From: Pseudogymnoascus destructans
Lineage: Eukaryota > Ascomycota > Leotiomycetes > Thelebolales > Thelebolaceae
NCBI RefSeq assembly: GCF_001641265.1
Contig: NW_020167521.1
Span: 682,001 to 746,000 of the forward strand
DNA: 64,000 nt
Reading direction: 5' to 3'
Shown here in pieces: positions 11,972 to 21,970 of this stretch. The position numbers were made by a program, and so were the translations under genes. The notes under the pieces are model-generated. The model had not been told where the DNA came from. It saw only the letters and a list, made by a program, of their open reading frames with translations, and did no database searches. Position 1 is the stretch's first letter. The number at the start of each line of letters is the position of its first letter.

Positions 11972-14657
11972 CAGTGTTCGGCACGGATACCAATATACCC
12001 GTGGTATCCGGGTATATCCTCGAGTATATACCTACCCGGCGATATTTTAGGAGTATCCGGCGTATCCGGATACTCTCGAGTATATATCCGGATACATGCC
12101 AAGAATAGCCAAGCGCAGCCAAGACCTCTTTTTTCCAACGTCGTGAGATCTATATTGATGCTGTATAAAGTGATAATTATCCTCAGAATGAGCGACTCGT
12201 CGTTATCAGATATACCAACGGAGCCTGAGGGCTATAATAGCTATGATACTCATAATGAGCCAAGTCTGCCAACGCTGCCGCCCCCTATTCATATTCAACA
12301 GGATATTAATCCTACACCGCTCCGGCTTCAGCCTCCAGGACGAATGCTGCCACCAACGTCATCAGTACTATTTACGAAGCTATTATATTCGCGATTGATA
12401 CTTGATAGTAACCCACCTACAGTCAAAGTAACTTGCTTACAACCAGGCTGCGGATATTCACCTACTCCGCAGCTATTAAGTCAGACTTCAACCGGTAATC
12501 TTTGGAAGCACTATACGCAGAAGCATCCAACAGTAGCATATACAATGAAAGGTCATACAATTACGCCGTCAAGCCCATCAAGTAGTGCATCGTCATTTTT
12601 TGAGCCACGGCCGCGGAACCCGCAAGTCCAGCCCGCTCAAGCTCAAGCATCAAATAGTAGAGCGAAATACCGAGAGTTATTACTCTCATTCGTTGTATCA
12701 AATAACCTCTCCTTACGACTTATTGAGAGCTATTCGTTCCATCAATTAGTACAGTTCTTAAGCCCAAGTACTCTATCGATATCGTCGCGAACACTACACC
12801 GAGAGCTACAGCGGCAATTCTCATATCACCGAGGATTGCTACAATTAGAACTCCAGGCTCATATTACCTATGGCGGCCGGATATCTATTACAACAGATGC
12901 ATGGACTGCACGGAACTATACAGAGTACGCTGCTGTCACAGGCCATTGGATTAATGAGAAGTGGCAGCACCGGTGCGTATTACTTGATGTAATCCACCTT
13001 CAAGAGCCAATTCATAGCGGCGAATATCTCGCTCAAGAGTTAGCTGCAGTAACAGATAGCTTCGAAATTACAGGTGCTATATTTACTTGTACGCGGGATA
13101 ATGCCTCAGCGAATACTGTGATGCTTTCAGAATATGAGAAAATAGCCAGTAAGCAGCAGACGACTATTCAACAGCCATGGACGTTTACTGTAAAGGAAGG
13201 GGACGTTCGGTGTATTGCTCATATTATCAATCTTGCAGTTCAAGCTACTCTAAAGAGCTTGAAAGCTAGCCCGGATACAGAAACAGAAGCGTACTGGTGT
13301 CAGCAAGGGCTTGCCCGGATTCCGCAGCATATTGATAACTCTTCTACTGAAGTATCAGCTACGCTTGAGAAGCTCCGAAGGCATATTTATGTCTTTCGAA
13401 ACCGAAGAGCATGGAAGGATGCTTTACAGAAGCAGATACAAGCTGCAGGCCAGAAGCCACGCCAGCTATCACTTGATATGCCTATACGCTGGAATTCAAC
13501 GTACTATATGCTTGAAACAGCTATAAAGCTTCGAATACCAATTACTGCAGTATGCTCTACGCAGAAGCTTGATATCAGTATGAAGGATATTGCGTTAACA
13601 AGCAACGATTGGGCTATTATCGAAGCTCTTGAACGATTATTCTTAGTATTCTTAAAGCCGTCAAGACGGCTACAAAGCGATTCATATCCAACGCTCAACT
13701 TTACAATTCCTCTTTACTTAAAGATGATAAATAAGGTCACATTACTACAAGAAGAGCTTGGTAGAAGCTCTACGATCGGAGTAGCTTGTGGAGCTGCGCT
13801 TCAAAAGCTTAATGAGTATTATACTCTTACAACGAATCGGCAATGTAAGCACTCAGCTGTTGCTACAATTTGCGACCCACGAATGAATCATACAGTATTT
13901 AAGAAGATATATCCAAATGCTATAGACGATACACGAAGATTACGAGCAAGAGCGCAGTTCGAAGACGTTTGTAGAACGTACCAAAAGCGAGAGTATCACC
14001 TTGATATGGAGCGAATTACTCACGAAACAGCTCTTGCAGAAGCAATAGGTGCTACTGCTACAATAGATCAAGAACCTGATTCTGACGAAGATCTATTTGC
14101 GTCAGAAGGCTTGGCTTTTCAAGAGCCAGAATGGAGGCGCTGGATGCTTGAACCACGGCCCGGTGAGCATACTGATATTCTCAAATATTGGTGCGCAAAG
14201 CAATACCAATATCCAGTTATTGCCCGTATTGCTCGTGATCATCTAGCTATTCCAGCAACATCTGCAGCATCGGAACGAGTATTTAGTAATGGTAGTGATA
14301 TTATTACAAAGAAGCGGAATAGGTTATCACCGCCAACTATTAGATATTTACTTTGCTTACGGAATTGGGGTAAAATACGGGAGGCTGATAGCGACGGCGA
14401 TGATGCTGACGATGAAGCACCTGAATAGGGACTCGCAGAAAGGGGGGGTCTCACGGAAAGGGGGCTCGCGGAAAGGGGTTTACTACTATTATCAAAAGCT
14501 TCATTCTTTTTTATATACGCTATTCTATTTTTATATACAATATTCAGCCTCATGTATCCGGATATATACCCTACCCTACCCGTCAGATCGTCGCCGGGTA
14601 TATACCCTACCCGTGAGCTTCACGGATACTACCCGGATATGTATCCGCCGAACACTG
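11972..14657 (+). mobile_element. Intact hAT transposon hAT-1
   Basis: 2686 bp. Imperfect terminal inverted repeats read CAGTGTTCGGC...GGATAC at the left and GTATCC-GCCGAACACTG at the right; subterminal GTATCCGG words recur inside both ends. It is flanked by an exact 8-bp duplication GAGGCTAC (11964-11971 and 14658-14665), diagnostic for the hAT superfamily. It carries one uninterrupted transposase ORF. The host site is the C-terminal part of pogo-1. Confidence 0.95.
12188..14428 (+). CDS. hAT transposase (hAT-1), intact
   Basis: 746 codons with no interruption. I chose ATG 12188 (MSDSSLSDIPTEPEGYNS) because upstream codons in this frame are repetitive TIR-derived sequence; the frame stays open back to 11960. 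It has a BED-type zinc finger near 12430-12530 (CLQPGCGYS...HYTQKHP), the RNase H-like catalytic region with ITTDAWTA and CTRDNASAN supplying acidic residues, and a C-terminal hATC dimerisation region (WRRWMLEP, ATSAASERVFS, YLLCLRNWG) containing the expected third acidic residue. Codon use is A/T-rich, unlike host genes. It would cut and paste hAT-1 and possibly related copies such as the relic at 20765-21060. Confidence 0.92.
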   Translation: MSDSSLSDIPTEPEGYNSYDTHNEPSLPTLPPPIHIQQDINPTPLRLQPPGRMLPPTSSVLFTKLLYSRLILDSNPPTVKVTCLQPGCGYSPTPQLLSQTSTGNLWKHYTQKHPTVAYTMKGHTITPSSPSSSASSFFEPRPRNPQVQPAQAQASNSRAKYRELLLSFVVSNNLSLRLIESYSFHQLVQFLSPSTLSISSRTLHRELQRQFSYHRGLLQLELQAHITYGGRISITTDAWTARNYTEYAAVTGHWINEKWQHRCVLLDVIHLQEPIHSGEYLAQELAAVTDSFEITGAIFTCTRDNASANTVMLSEYEKIASKQQTTIQQPWTFTVKEGDVRCIAHIINLAVQATLKSLKASPDTETEAYWCQQGLARIPQHIDNSSTEVSATLEKLRRHIYVFRNRRAWKDALQKQIQAAGQKPRQLSLDMPIRWNSTYYMLETAIKLRIPITAVCSTQKLDISMKDIALTSNDWAIIEALERLFLVFLKPSRRLQSDSYPTLNFTIPLYLKMINKVTLLQEELGRSSTIGVACGAALQKLNEYYTLTTNRQCKHSAVATICDPRMNHTVFKKIYPNAIDDTRRLRARAQFEDVCRTYQKREYHLDMERITHETALAEAIGATATIDQEPDSDEDLFASEGLAFQEPEWRRWMLEPRPGEHTDILKYWCAKQYQYPVIARIARDHLAIPATSAASERVFSNGSDIITKKRNRLSPPTIRYLLCLRNWGKIREADSDGDDADDEAPE

Positions 14658-14735
14658 GAGGCTACTAGGAGATGTCATGCCAATTGCAGATTTTCTCAAC
14701 CCTATAGGCAAAGAGATAGTTGACAGAGATGAAGA

Positions 14736-14917
14736 TATTTTCGAAGCTATAGTACAGAGATACACTATTACAGAGGAGGATGGGATTGCAGACAGGGACG
14801 AGGAAGGGGGAGAGGAAGAGATCCGACCATCACTTGCAATCTCCCCCTTCCTCGTCCCTGTCTGCAATCCCATCCTCCTCTGTAATAGTGTATCTCTGTA
14901 CTATAGCTTCGAAAATA
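14736..14917. repeat. 78-bp inverted duplication (fold-back) inside pogo-1
   Basis: 14736-14813 and 14840-14917 are reverse complements over 78 bp, as far as I can compare by eye, separated by a 26-bp spacer. The left arm is the transposase C-terminal coding sequence (DIFEAIVQRYT), so the right arm is a secondary inverted copy rather than an original terminal repeat. Confidence 0.9.
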
Positions 14918-15182
14918 CCCTTTAATTATTTGCTTCCCTCGCTAAAGATGGAGGTCGGATTTCAGTAATAAAGGCATTAGAACAGATTGGCAAGGATATC
15001 TCGCAAGAGAAAGTCGCGAAGAGTACCTAACGTTTACTAGATGGCTGGGTGTCAAAGTAGCATACAATTTTTTTTTTTTTACATATATTCCTGAGATTTC
15101 CGTGAACCTCCACATAAGGATAACCTCGCTATAGGGATGCCACACCCGGTCCCGAGGGCATCCCTATATCCAGGTTCAACTG

Positions 15183-15719
15183 TAGCAGTGATTTAGCCGT
15201 AAGTGTCCAACATTGCCCGGGAATAACCCAGGGTTTTAAGATTTGGACAGAAAAATAAATGCGGAGAAGAATTAATAATTTATGTGTTATGGCGGCCTCA
15301 CCACACACAGAATTTTTCCTCGTAGAGCAACAATATCACAGGGGCATGTTGCCTCCCTTATTGGACCTCGTCCAGTCTCTCGCCATCCGCTGGTGCGCCG
15401 TCCTCCTCAATTCCCTTCCACTACCATCCTTTCGTTCCCCGCCCTCATCCGCATCCCTAACCTATGTACCGAAGGCGCTCTCTTTGCTCAAACTCTTCAG
15501 AATCCCGATACAATCTTCGCTCTGCTGTCCTTCTCACGCAGCTCTCCACGTACCGACGCTGAAACATTAGATAAATGATCATCGGGTGACGGATCACTGG
15601 GTGACGGACCATTGGAGGGATCATTAAGTGACGGACCACTATGATTATGAACGTGCATGTCCCTAAGTCTGTAAAATAAATGAATATTCTATGTTTGCTT
15701 GGCCCCTCAACCACGATGT
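15183..15719. other. Intergenic, no gene seen
   Basis: Lies between the pogo-1 end and the Nudix gene stop. It contains a short direct repeat GGGTGACGGA(T/C)CA at about 15585-15640. Short open frames on both strands show no domain. Confidence 0.5.
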
Positions 15720-16744
15720 CTAAAACCCAGGACTTGTCTTGAAGGGTAACTTTCGATGCAGCCTCGACACAATCTCCGTATAATCCTTCTCGTTCTCTGC
15801 GGTGATGAAGCCGTGTCTTACAAAAAAATCAATCATCACTGTTGCACAGCTAGGCTTAAACTCCCCATTCCTCATCGCCTCCTTTACCTCATCAACGCCA
15901 AGCAAGTGAAAACTCTGCACGTCGTTGTCGACTGGCTTGAAAACCACGTCCTCGCCTACCTCCAGGTCGTACACATACAGCATTCCCGGATTCATAAGCC
16001 CCAGTTCTCCGCCAGCCTTCTCGTCAGATATATTGAACCACGTTACAGTTCCCACAGCCACCGTGTCTCGTCGTACAAGCTCCTCTGATAAAGCGGCCTC
16101 TTCACCAGCCTCACGAACAAGGCATTCAAAGGGCATCTCACCCCTTGCCACGCCTCCTGCGACAGTGTTGTCTAGCATGTTCGGCCAGGTGGATTTCTTC
16201 GCATTTCTTCGCGGGACCCAGAACTTCATTTCCGAGCTCGTACGTGTGTAAACGGTCATATGTGCCCCTCTTCCCACGATACCGAATAGCGAGCTCGCAG
16301 ACCGTTCGATACCAATATCGAAACTTGCACCTACAATTGGAAATTGTTCATCGCGCTTCTTCCCCAGTCCAGGAAAAACCTTCTTCTCGCGGGTGAGATC
16401 GAGTAGGTCATCAATCGCTTTTTGACACGCTTCTTTCCAGTCATCGAGATCCTGTTTTATCAGATGGACTTCTTTATATGGGGTCGTAATGAGGCGGAAA
16501 TCGGACGTCCATGGCATGCGTTGAACGATGGAGTCCAGGAGAAAGCCGTGTGGTTGAGGATCGTCGGGAAGGAAGAAAAGCCATAACGACTCTAGCTCTC
16601 TGTTGCAGTCATCTGTATGCCATGGTTCGTAGTACGGGAAGCTGAGATTCGAGAAGCACTAGTAAGCCCAAGTTGATAGGGAGATGCGATGTGAGGGCGA
16701 ATTTACTTATCACACTCGTGGACAACTTCGAGAATGCTCTTCAT
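15720..16744 (-). CDS. Nudix hydrolase with N-terminal DUF4743-type domain
   Basis: Proposed CDS is exon 1 16707-16744 and exon 2 15720-16641, with a 65-nt intron (donor GTAAAT, acceptor CAG), giving 319 aa. Splicing yields VVHECDNFPYYEPW, typical of the DUF4743 N-terminus found ahead of Nudix domains in yeast YJR142W and plant NUDT20/24-like proteins. The Nudix box is GGVARGEMPFECLVREAGEE, with the Gx5Ex7REUxEE core that binds the divalent metal; the final xGU is AAL here. Members hydrolyse oxidised thiamine diphosphate or related diphosphates (family knowledge); the substrate here is not known. It is the only apparently intact host gene between two repeat blocks. Confidence 0.88.
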
Positions 16745-17351
16745 AGCTGTTGGAAATCAGGTAGGATACCTACTGCGACAGTCTTCGTAGGGAGGATTGA
16801 GGATAGAGGGGATCCAATACAGAATGGGTCACAACGCGATGCTTGCGACCTTGCGCTTTTAAGCAGCGCAGTTGTGCTCATGATATGAATACAACATTTT
16901 ACATCAGCAGGGATACCTGCCGCTAGCCGAGTAGGGCTAGCTACAGGCATCCCTACAGTTACGGAGCTTGCGCTAAGATTAGCCTATAACTTAAGCCTAC
17001 GCCGATTACAGGACAGCTACACCATAACGCCCCTTAACAGCATTATTTGTGTAGCTGCATCATTAACACTATCATTAGAAATTTTCAAGACAATCCTTTA
17101 CAATGGTATATACCTCTGTATTCCCTGCATTTTTATCTCACATCTGGTGCACCCACCATTACACCTCTGTAGCACCAAACGCTCGAATACTACGATATGG
17201 ATATTAGTTAACTTGGTATGGAGATACTCACAAAGTTATCGCTGCAAACACGACACGTGTAGCAACTTGATTCTTGGTAGGCTCGAGCCTGTTAAGGAAG
17301 GTAGGCTGCTAGCTACAGTAAGGCTTTCTGTAGTTGACATCTCATACATCT
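16745..17351. other. Repeat-rich gap upstream of the Nudix gene
   Basis: Presumed Nudix promoter next to 16744. At 16905-16960 there is an imperfect inverted repeat (GGGATACCTGCCGCTAGCC / GGCTAGCTACAGGCATCCC, one mismatch class), possibly a MITE or terminal-repeat remnant. 17137-17163 is a stray end of LTR-X. No gene is supported. Confidence 0.5.
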
Positions 17352-18259
17352 TGTCATACTGACATTCGTTGCACTCAGTTTGCTATCAAACTCAAGAGCA
17401 AACTTAGAAATCTCCTCCTCAAACCTACAAGTCACTATACATATTTTGGCTTTTCATACCAACAACAAGAGCAATACTACTCAACGATTGCTACAACCCT
17501 CTATGATTCATTACACGTCATTGCTCCTTAGTTACTGGGCCGATATGACCACATAGCATATCTCTACAACCCTCTATGATTCATTACATGACATCACTCC
17601 TTAGTTACTGGGCTAATACTACACATGACATATCTCTATCAACTAGAGGCCTAGGAACATGAACGATAGCTCCAAAAGCTTTTACAACCGTCTATGATTC
17701 ATTACACGTCATCGCTCCTTAGTTACCCACAAGATTGGTTAAGTTATGACATAATTTGTCTATAGGGGTACTCTGACCTTGGACCTCCTTTCACTTCCTA
17801 TAGGCTAGGAACCTAGGAGATGGTTCTATGGGATTCTCTTACGTTGACTACAGTTACCAAGCCTGGTTAGTCATGGAAAGTCTTGGAAAATGAGAGAACT
17901 ACACTCCTTTAGCATAAATAGGATTGCCCTTTCCTTAAGAAAGGGCAAGCAGACAATACAGTAAATCAACTATCACATACTTCCACGTCTTTTCCAAGCT
18001 TCCAAGCAGTGATCTTGTTACTCCTTGTTTCTGAAAAGTCAGTGAGGTGCTAACCTCTGACTTATCCCTGAGTTCTCAGACTCAACATTTGTTACAACTT
18101 GTCTAAACCACTCCACTATATCATACACCTAATTGCTGCGTTGTGGAATAGTCTAAGCTACGACCCTTTGGCTATTTTTCTAAGACAGTGTGTTGTCTTA
18201 GTAAAATCATCCCTTCCTTGGGTGGCTAGATTCTCACATCTGGTGCACCCACCATTACA
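17352..18259 (+). repeat. LTR-X copy A (left arm of large palindrome)
   Basis: 908 bp, from TGTCATACTGACATTCG to CACCCACCATTACA, so in either orientation it begins TG and ends CA. It matches the solo copy at 29679-30572 closely and the inverted copy at 18260-19134. It contains a three-fold internal repeat of CTATGATTCATTACA(T/C)G-CATC.CTCCTTAGTTAC. No matching target duplication flanks it (CATCT left, CCACC right). Confidence 0.88.
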
Positions 18260-19134
18260 CCACCCCAGGAAGGGATGATTTTACTAAGACAACACACTGT
18301 CTTAGGAAACAGAGCCAAAGGGTCGTAGCTTAGACTATTCCACAACGCAGCAATCAGGTGTATGATATAGTGGAGTGGTTTAGACAAGTTGTAACAAATG
18401 TTGAGTCTGAGAACTCAGGGATAAGTCAGAGGTTAGCACCTCACTGACTTTTCAGAAACAAGGAGTAACAAGATCACTGCTTGGAAGCTTGGAAAAGACG
18501 TGGAAGTATGTGATAGTTGATTTACTGTATTGTCTGCTTGCCCTTTCTTAAGGAAAGGGCAATCCTATTTATGCTAAAGGAGTGTAGTTCTCTCATTTTC
18601 CAAGACTTTCCATGACTAACCAGGCTTGGTAACTGTAGTCAACGTAAGAGAATCCCATAGAACCATCTCCTAGGTTCCTAGCCTATAGGAAGTGAAAGGA
18701 GGTCCAAGGTCAGAGTACCCCTATAGACAAATTATGTCATAACTTAACCAATCTTGTGGGTAACTAAGGAGCGATGACGTGTAATGAATCATAGACGGTT
18801 GTAAAAGCTTTTGGAGCTATCGTTCATGTTCCTAGGCCTCTAGTTGATAGAGATATGTCATGTGTAGTATTAGCCCAGTAACTAAGGAGTGATGTCATGT
18901 AATGAATCATAGAGGGTTGTAGAGATATGCTATGTGGTCATATCGGCCCAGTAACTAAGGAGCAATGACGTGTAATGAATCATAGAGGGTTGTAGCAATC
19001 GTTGAGTAGTATTGCTCTTGTTGTTGGTATGAAAAGCCAAAATATGTATAGTGACTTGAAGGTTTGAGGAGGAGATTTCTAAGTTTGCTCTTGAGTTTGA
19101 TAGCAAACTGAGTGCAACAAATGTCAGTATGACA
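18260..19134 (-). repeat. LTR-X copy B, inverted, abutting copy A
   Basis: Reverse complement of copy A lacking the outer ~35 bp of one end; the missing 35-bp end appears instead at 19135-19167 in the opposite orientation. Copies A and B form a near-perfect palindrome of about 1.78 kb with almost no spacer. The arms differ at few positions as judged by eye. Confidence 0.88.
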
Positions 19135-19167
19135 GGTGGCTAGATTCTCACATCTGGTGCACCTACA

Positions 19168-19970
19168 TCTCTTTAGAAAGCTCCATATCGACCCATGATA
19201 CTTATAGCACACTGTTTCGGTGGTTTGGTAGTTCTAAAGGTTAGTTAAACTACATTGATTCTCTCTGCGACCAACTCCTCTTTAGGCACTTCTCGACGCG
19301 AACGATGAGAAAGATAGCAACAGGGCGCTAAGGTGGGGTCGTGTATCAATTTGGGAAGCTACAAAATAGTGCTAAAATCACCTGTTTCTACAAGTTGAAA
19401 AAAAGCAATGTTAGAGCTGTCATAGGCAGTGATAAACAAATGGTACGCTTTTCTATCATGTATTGCATGTTACTGATTTTACCCTAGGAAACTGCAGTGA
19501 GCGAGGCATTGGGCTGCCTTGATGCAACGGATAAGTACTCTCTTAGTCAAGATCATTTTGCAATGAACAAATTTGAGACACCGGAAGATGAATATTTTAG
19601 CATTGTGTGCAGGGAGGTCACGGACATGATGGGAAAAGCGCGTGAGCGCATGGAATATTCCTAGCCTGTTGTCACAGTAATTAAACACCTGATTTTCTTA
19701 AATTATAACAGTTTTGTCTAAGAAAAGAGAAAGAACTAATGATATTGTGCAATAGATCGAATTCAACCCCTGGCTATATGCCATTCTGCCAACACCTGAC
19801 TATGGCTTCCTATGAGATATACGAAGCAATATATAAGTCATGCAAGGTCGAAAGTGGGAACGACAGCGACAATATCAATTGTAGATGATTTTTTTTTCTT
19901 AGCTTGTACATTGAACCTATAAGGTAAAGTTCATAGGGGATATCACTAGTGCTAATGTTAAAGTGTGCTT
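19168..19970 (+). pseudogene. Possible decayed host gene, unrecognised
   Basis: Around 19485-19665 the + strand reads as a coherent protein-like segment (SEALGCLDATDKYSLS, then EDEYFSIVCREVTDMMGKAR), but stops and frame changes surround it. A second possible piece lies at 19755-19805. I do not recognise the family. It may be a gene disrupted by neighbouring repeats or chance coding; no start or stop can be set. Confidence 0.25.
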
Positions 19971-20572
19971 GGTAGGTTCAGTGTTGCCCAAGTTGTACTC
20001 GCCCTGAGTAGTATTCGGCAAGTCCCCCATACTCTGGTATTTGGATGATATTTATGGGTACTCAGGAACTCGCCGAATACTACTCCGAATACTCCGAATA
20101 CTGCCAAGCCCTTGGCAGTGAGGGGTAACTGAGCACAGAATAGAATAGATAAATGAAGCTTTCTTCCCTTGCACGTTCTGTATTACTTCCTGACTGTGAA
20201 AATGAGTGGCTTGTTTTCTGGTTCTGTATCTAGATCTAGTTCTTTGCTAAAGAGCAGTGTCTTGGTCTGAGTTTCGATTTCTGGTTCTGGAGGTTCTGTT
20301 GCTTGAAGGTTTGTGTTGGTGTCTGGTTTGAGGGTTCTGTTGCTCAAAGGTTTGTGCTGGTTTCTGGTTTCTTGCTCAGGATGAGCTAATGAAGAAATGA
20401 GATTCAATCTTATGTTACGATGGTCATAGAGGTCATGATGCCAGTCCAGGAAAAGTAATCTAGATTGAATCTAAAGAGAGAAGAAGAAGAAGAAGGAAGG
20501 AAGGTGAGGCTATTCCTCATAACATACAGTTGTCTGCTTAGCGGTTGTAACCTTGGTGGCTAAGGCTACACC

Positions 20573-20712
20573 CGTAATCCCCATAACAACCGTAATCCCC
20601 ATAACAACCGTAATAACCGTAACAACCGTAACAACCGTAACAACTGTAACAACCGTAACAACTGTAACAACCGTAACAACCGTAACAACCGTAACAACCG
20701 TAACAACCGTAA
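20573..20712. repeat. 9-bp minisatellite (AACCGTAAC)n
   Basis: Tandem AACCGTAAC units with AACTGTAAC variants, preceded by two copies of an 18-bp form containing CGTAATCCCCATAACAAC. The minus-strand frames across it encode only Cys-Tyr-Gly or Leu-Arg repeats and are not treated as genes. Confidence 0.9.
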
Positions 20713-20764
20713 CAAGCTGTGAGCTGTAATCGTAACACAGTCAACCAAAAGGAACAGGGCGAAA

Positions 20765-21060
20765 GCACAGTGGCAGGACTGCTTCTACCGATATTCAGGC
20801 CGCGAGTCTGATATTCAAGCAGCAAACGTTATTAATAGTATTGAAGATGAGGATCTAGATACAGAGCAAGCTATGAATATCGATGTAGACTCAGAAGACG
20901 AGTTATATGTATCACAAAGCCATCACGATACTGAGCCGGAATGGAAGCGATGGATGAAGGAGCCAACAGTTGGTAGGGACACAGATATTCTCAAGTATTG
21001 GCAGAGTAAGCAATACCAATATCCATTGATTGCTTGTATAGCGAAGGACCACCTTCGCTA
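20765..21060 (+). pseudogene. hAT transposase C-terminal fragment (hAT-3)
   Basis: Reads EPEWKRWMKEP, TDILKYWQSKQYQYPLI and CIAKDHL, homologous to EPEWRRWMLEP, TDILKYWCAKQYQYPVI and IARDHL of hAT-1. It stops at the arm of a short palindrome (21024-21073), after which the strand is reversed. The fragment lacks the catalytic core. Confidence 0.85.
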
Positions 21061-21422
21061 TACAAGCAATCAATGAATTAGCTCAGGGGCACGGTGTCAC
21101 AGTATATAGAGTAGTTATGGTAGCTACTTTAATCGATAACTATGCATTTTTACTTCTGATTAATTGGGCCTTTCTTATTTTACTATTCTACTGAACCTAC
21201 CCAGTGTTGCCCGAATACCACTCTGAATACTACTCGAGCATCCTCGAGTAGAATACTCATAATTGAAGCTCGAATACCAGTACTATTATACCCTGAGTAG
21301 TACTCGCATATAAAATAGAAATTGATATATACTAATCTAACTCTCATTATCTGCATCATCGCCGCTGTCTTCGTCGTCGCCTTGTGATATAACACCCCAA
21401 TTCCGTAAGCAAAGTAGATAAA

Positions 21423-21970
21423 TCTCGTGTCTAGTCTTTTCGTTTCTGCTCGAGTTAGAAGACTACGGAATCAAAGTTGAAGAAATAGAAGAACTCTGGA
21501 CACGTCTTCCCTGCGATACAAATACTCTCGGTCAGCCTCAAAGGGATATACTATGGCAATATTATACATGCTTCATATTGAAGCTCAGATGAATAAACGA
21601 CCGAAAGATATAAAGGGATCCGACCGAGAAAAGCGTTTCCGACTTCTGAAAAACCAGGCAACCTGGGTACCATGTTGATGCAATGGCGGATGTGGTCTCA
21701 AATGGAATTTTGCGAACGATAACGGCTTATTTAAAGGCTTTGGACGTATGCATTGTGAGATACGGAAAGATGGAGATGTCGAGGCGTTGGAAAAGGCCAA
21801 AACCAGCTGGATGTCTCATTTAGACACTGTTACTTGAAGCTTCTTAACTTTCACAAAGGTGCTGAATGAAGGGTGGTGTATTACAGCTACCATATAATTT
21901 CAACATAGTCATTTGCTAAATTCTAATCGATCTTCAATATCTACCACTTCTGCCTTGCCCCTTATCCCCC
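21423..21970 (+). pseudogene. Decayed coding segment, unrecognised
   Basis: On the + strand 21441-21585 reads ELEDYGIKVEEIEELWTRLP and onward, then after a +1 shift MNKRPKDIKGSDREKRFRLL with a TGA at about 21674, continuing as CNGGCGLKWNFANDNGLFKG to a stop near 21835. The composition is protein-like over about 130 codons with one frameshift and one stop, so probably a dead gene end. No family was recognised. 21840-21970 is the downstream flank of the WW gene. Confidence 0.35.

Larger units (their letters stand above)
11238..15182 (+). mobile_element. pogo/Tigger-type transposon remnant pogo-1
   Basis: 5' truncated. 11265-11890 encodes decayed DDE transposase pieces in two frames: IFNIDETRLFQKM (first Asp), LLLLDNFSRH (second Asp) and LLPNTTSHWQPLD. 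After the hAT insertion (11972-14657) the tail resumes as MPIADFLNPIGKEIVDRDED. The right end at about 15130-15182 reads CTATATCCAGGTTCAACTG, resembling a pogo/Fot1 terminal repeat followed by TA. It contains the fold-back at 14736-14917. Confidence 0.75.
19979..21422. mobile_element. Rearranged hAT element hAT-3
   Basis: The left end CAGTGTTGCCCAAG starts at 19979, preceded by GGTAGGTT (19971-19978). Another end CAGTGTTGCCCGAA starts at 21202 in the same direction, preceded by AACCTACC (21194-21201), the exact reverse complement of GGTAGGTT. A + strand transposase relic lies at 20765-21060 and a minus-strand C-terminal relic (YLLCLRNWG) at about 21340-21422. The simplest reading is one element whose right end was inverted. 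The interior also holds gypsy-like pieces (20160-20480) and a minisatellite. Confidence 0.75.

Noticed and set aside
11960..12187. Upstream extension of hAT-1 transposase to 11960
   Set aside because: It would start outside the element (TIR begins at 11972) and encode TIR-derived repetitive residues.
17352..19134. Interpretation as a Foldback DNA transposon with ~0.9-kb terminal inverted repeats
   Set aside because: A single arm occurs alone at 29679-30572 with a 5-bp duplication and TG...CA ends, so the unit is a solo LTR; the palindrome is secondary.
20538..20825. Minus-strand ORF with Cys-Tyr-Gly repeats
   Set aside because: Translation of the AACCGTAAC minisatellite; flanking codons belong to transposon debris.
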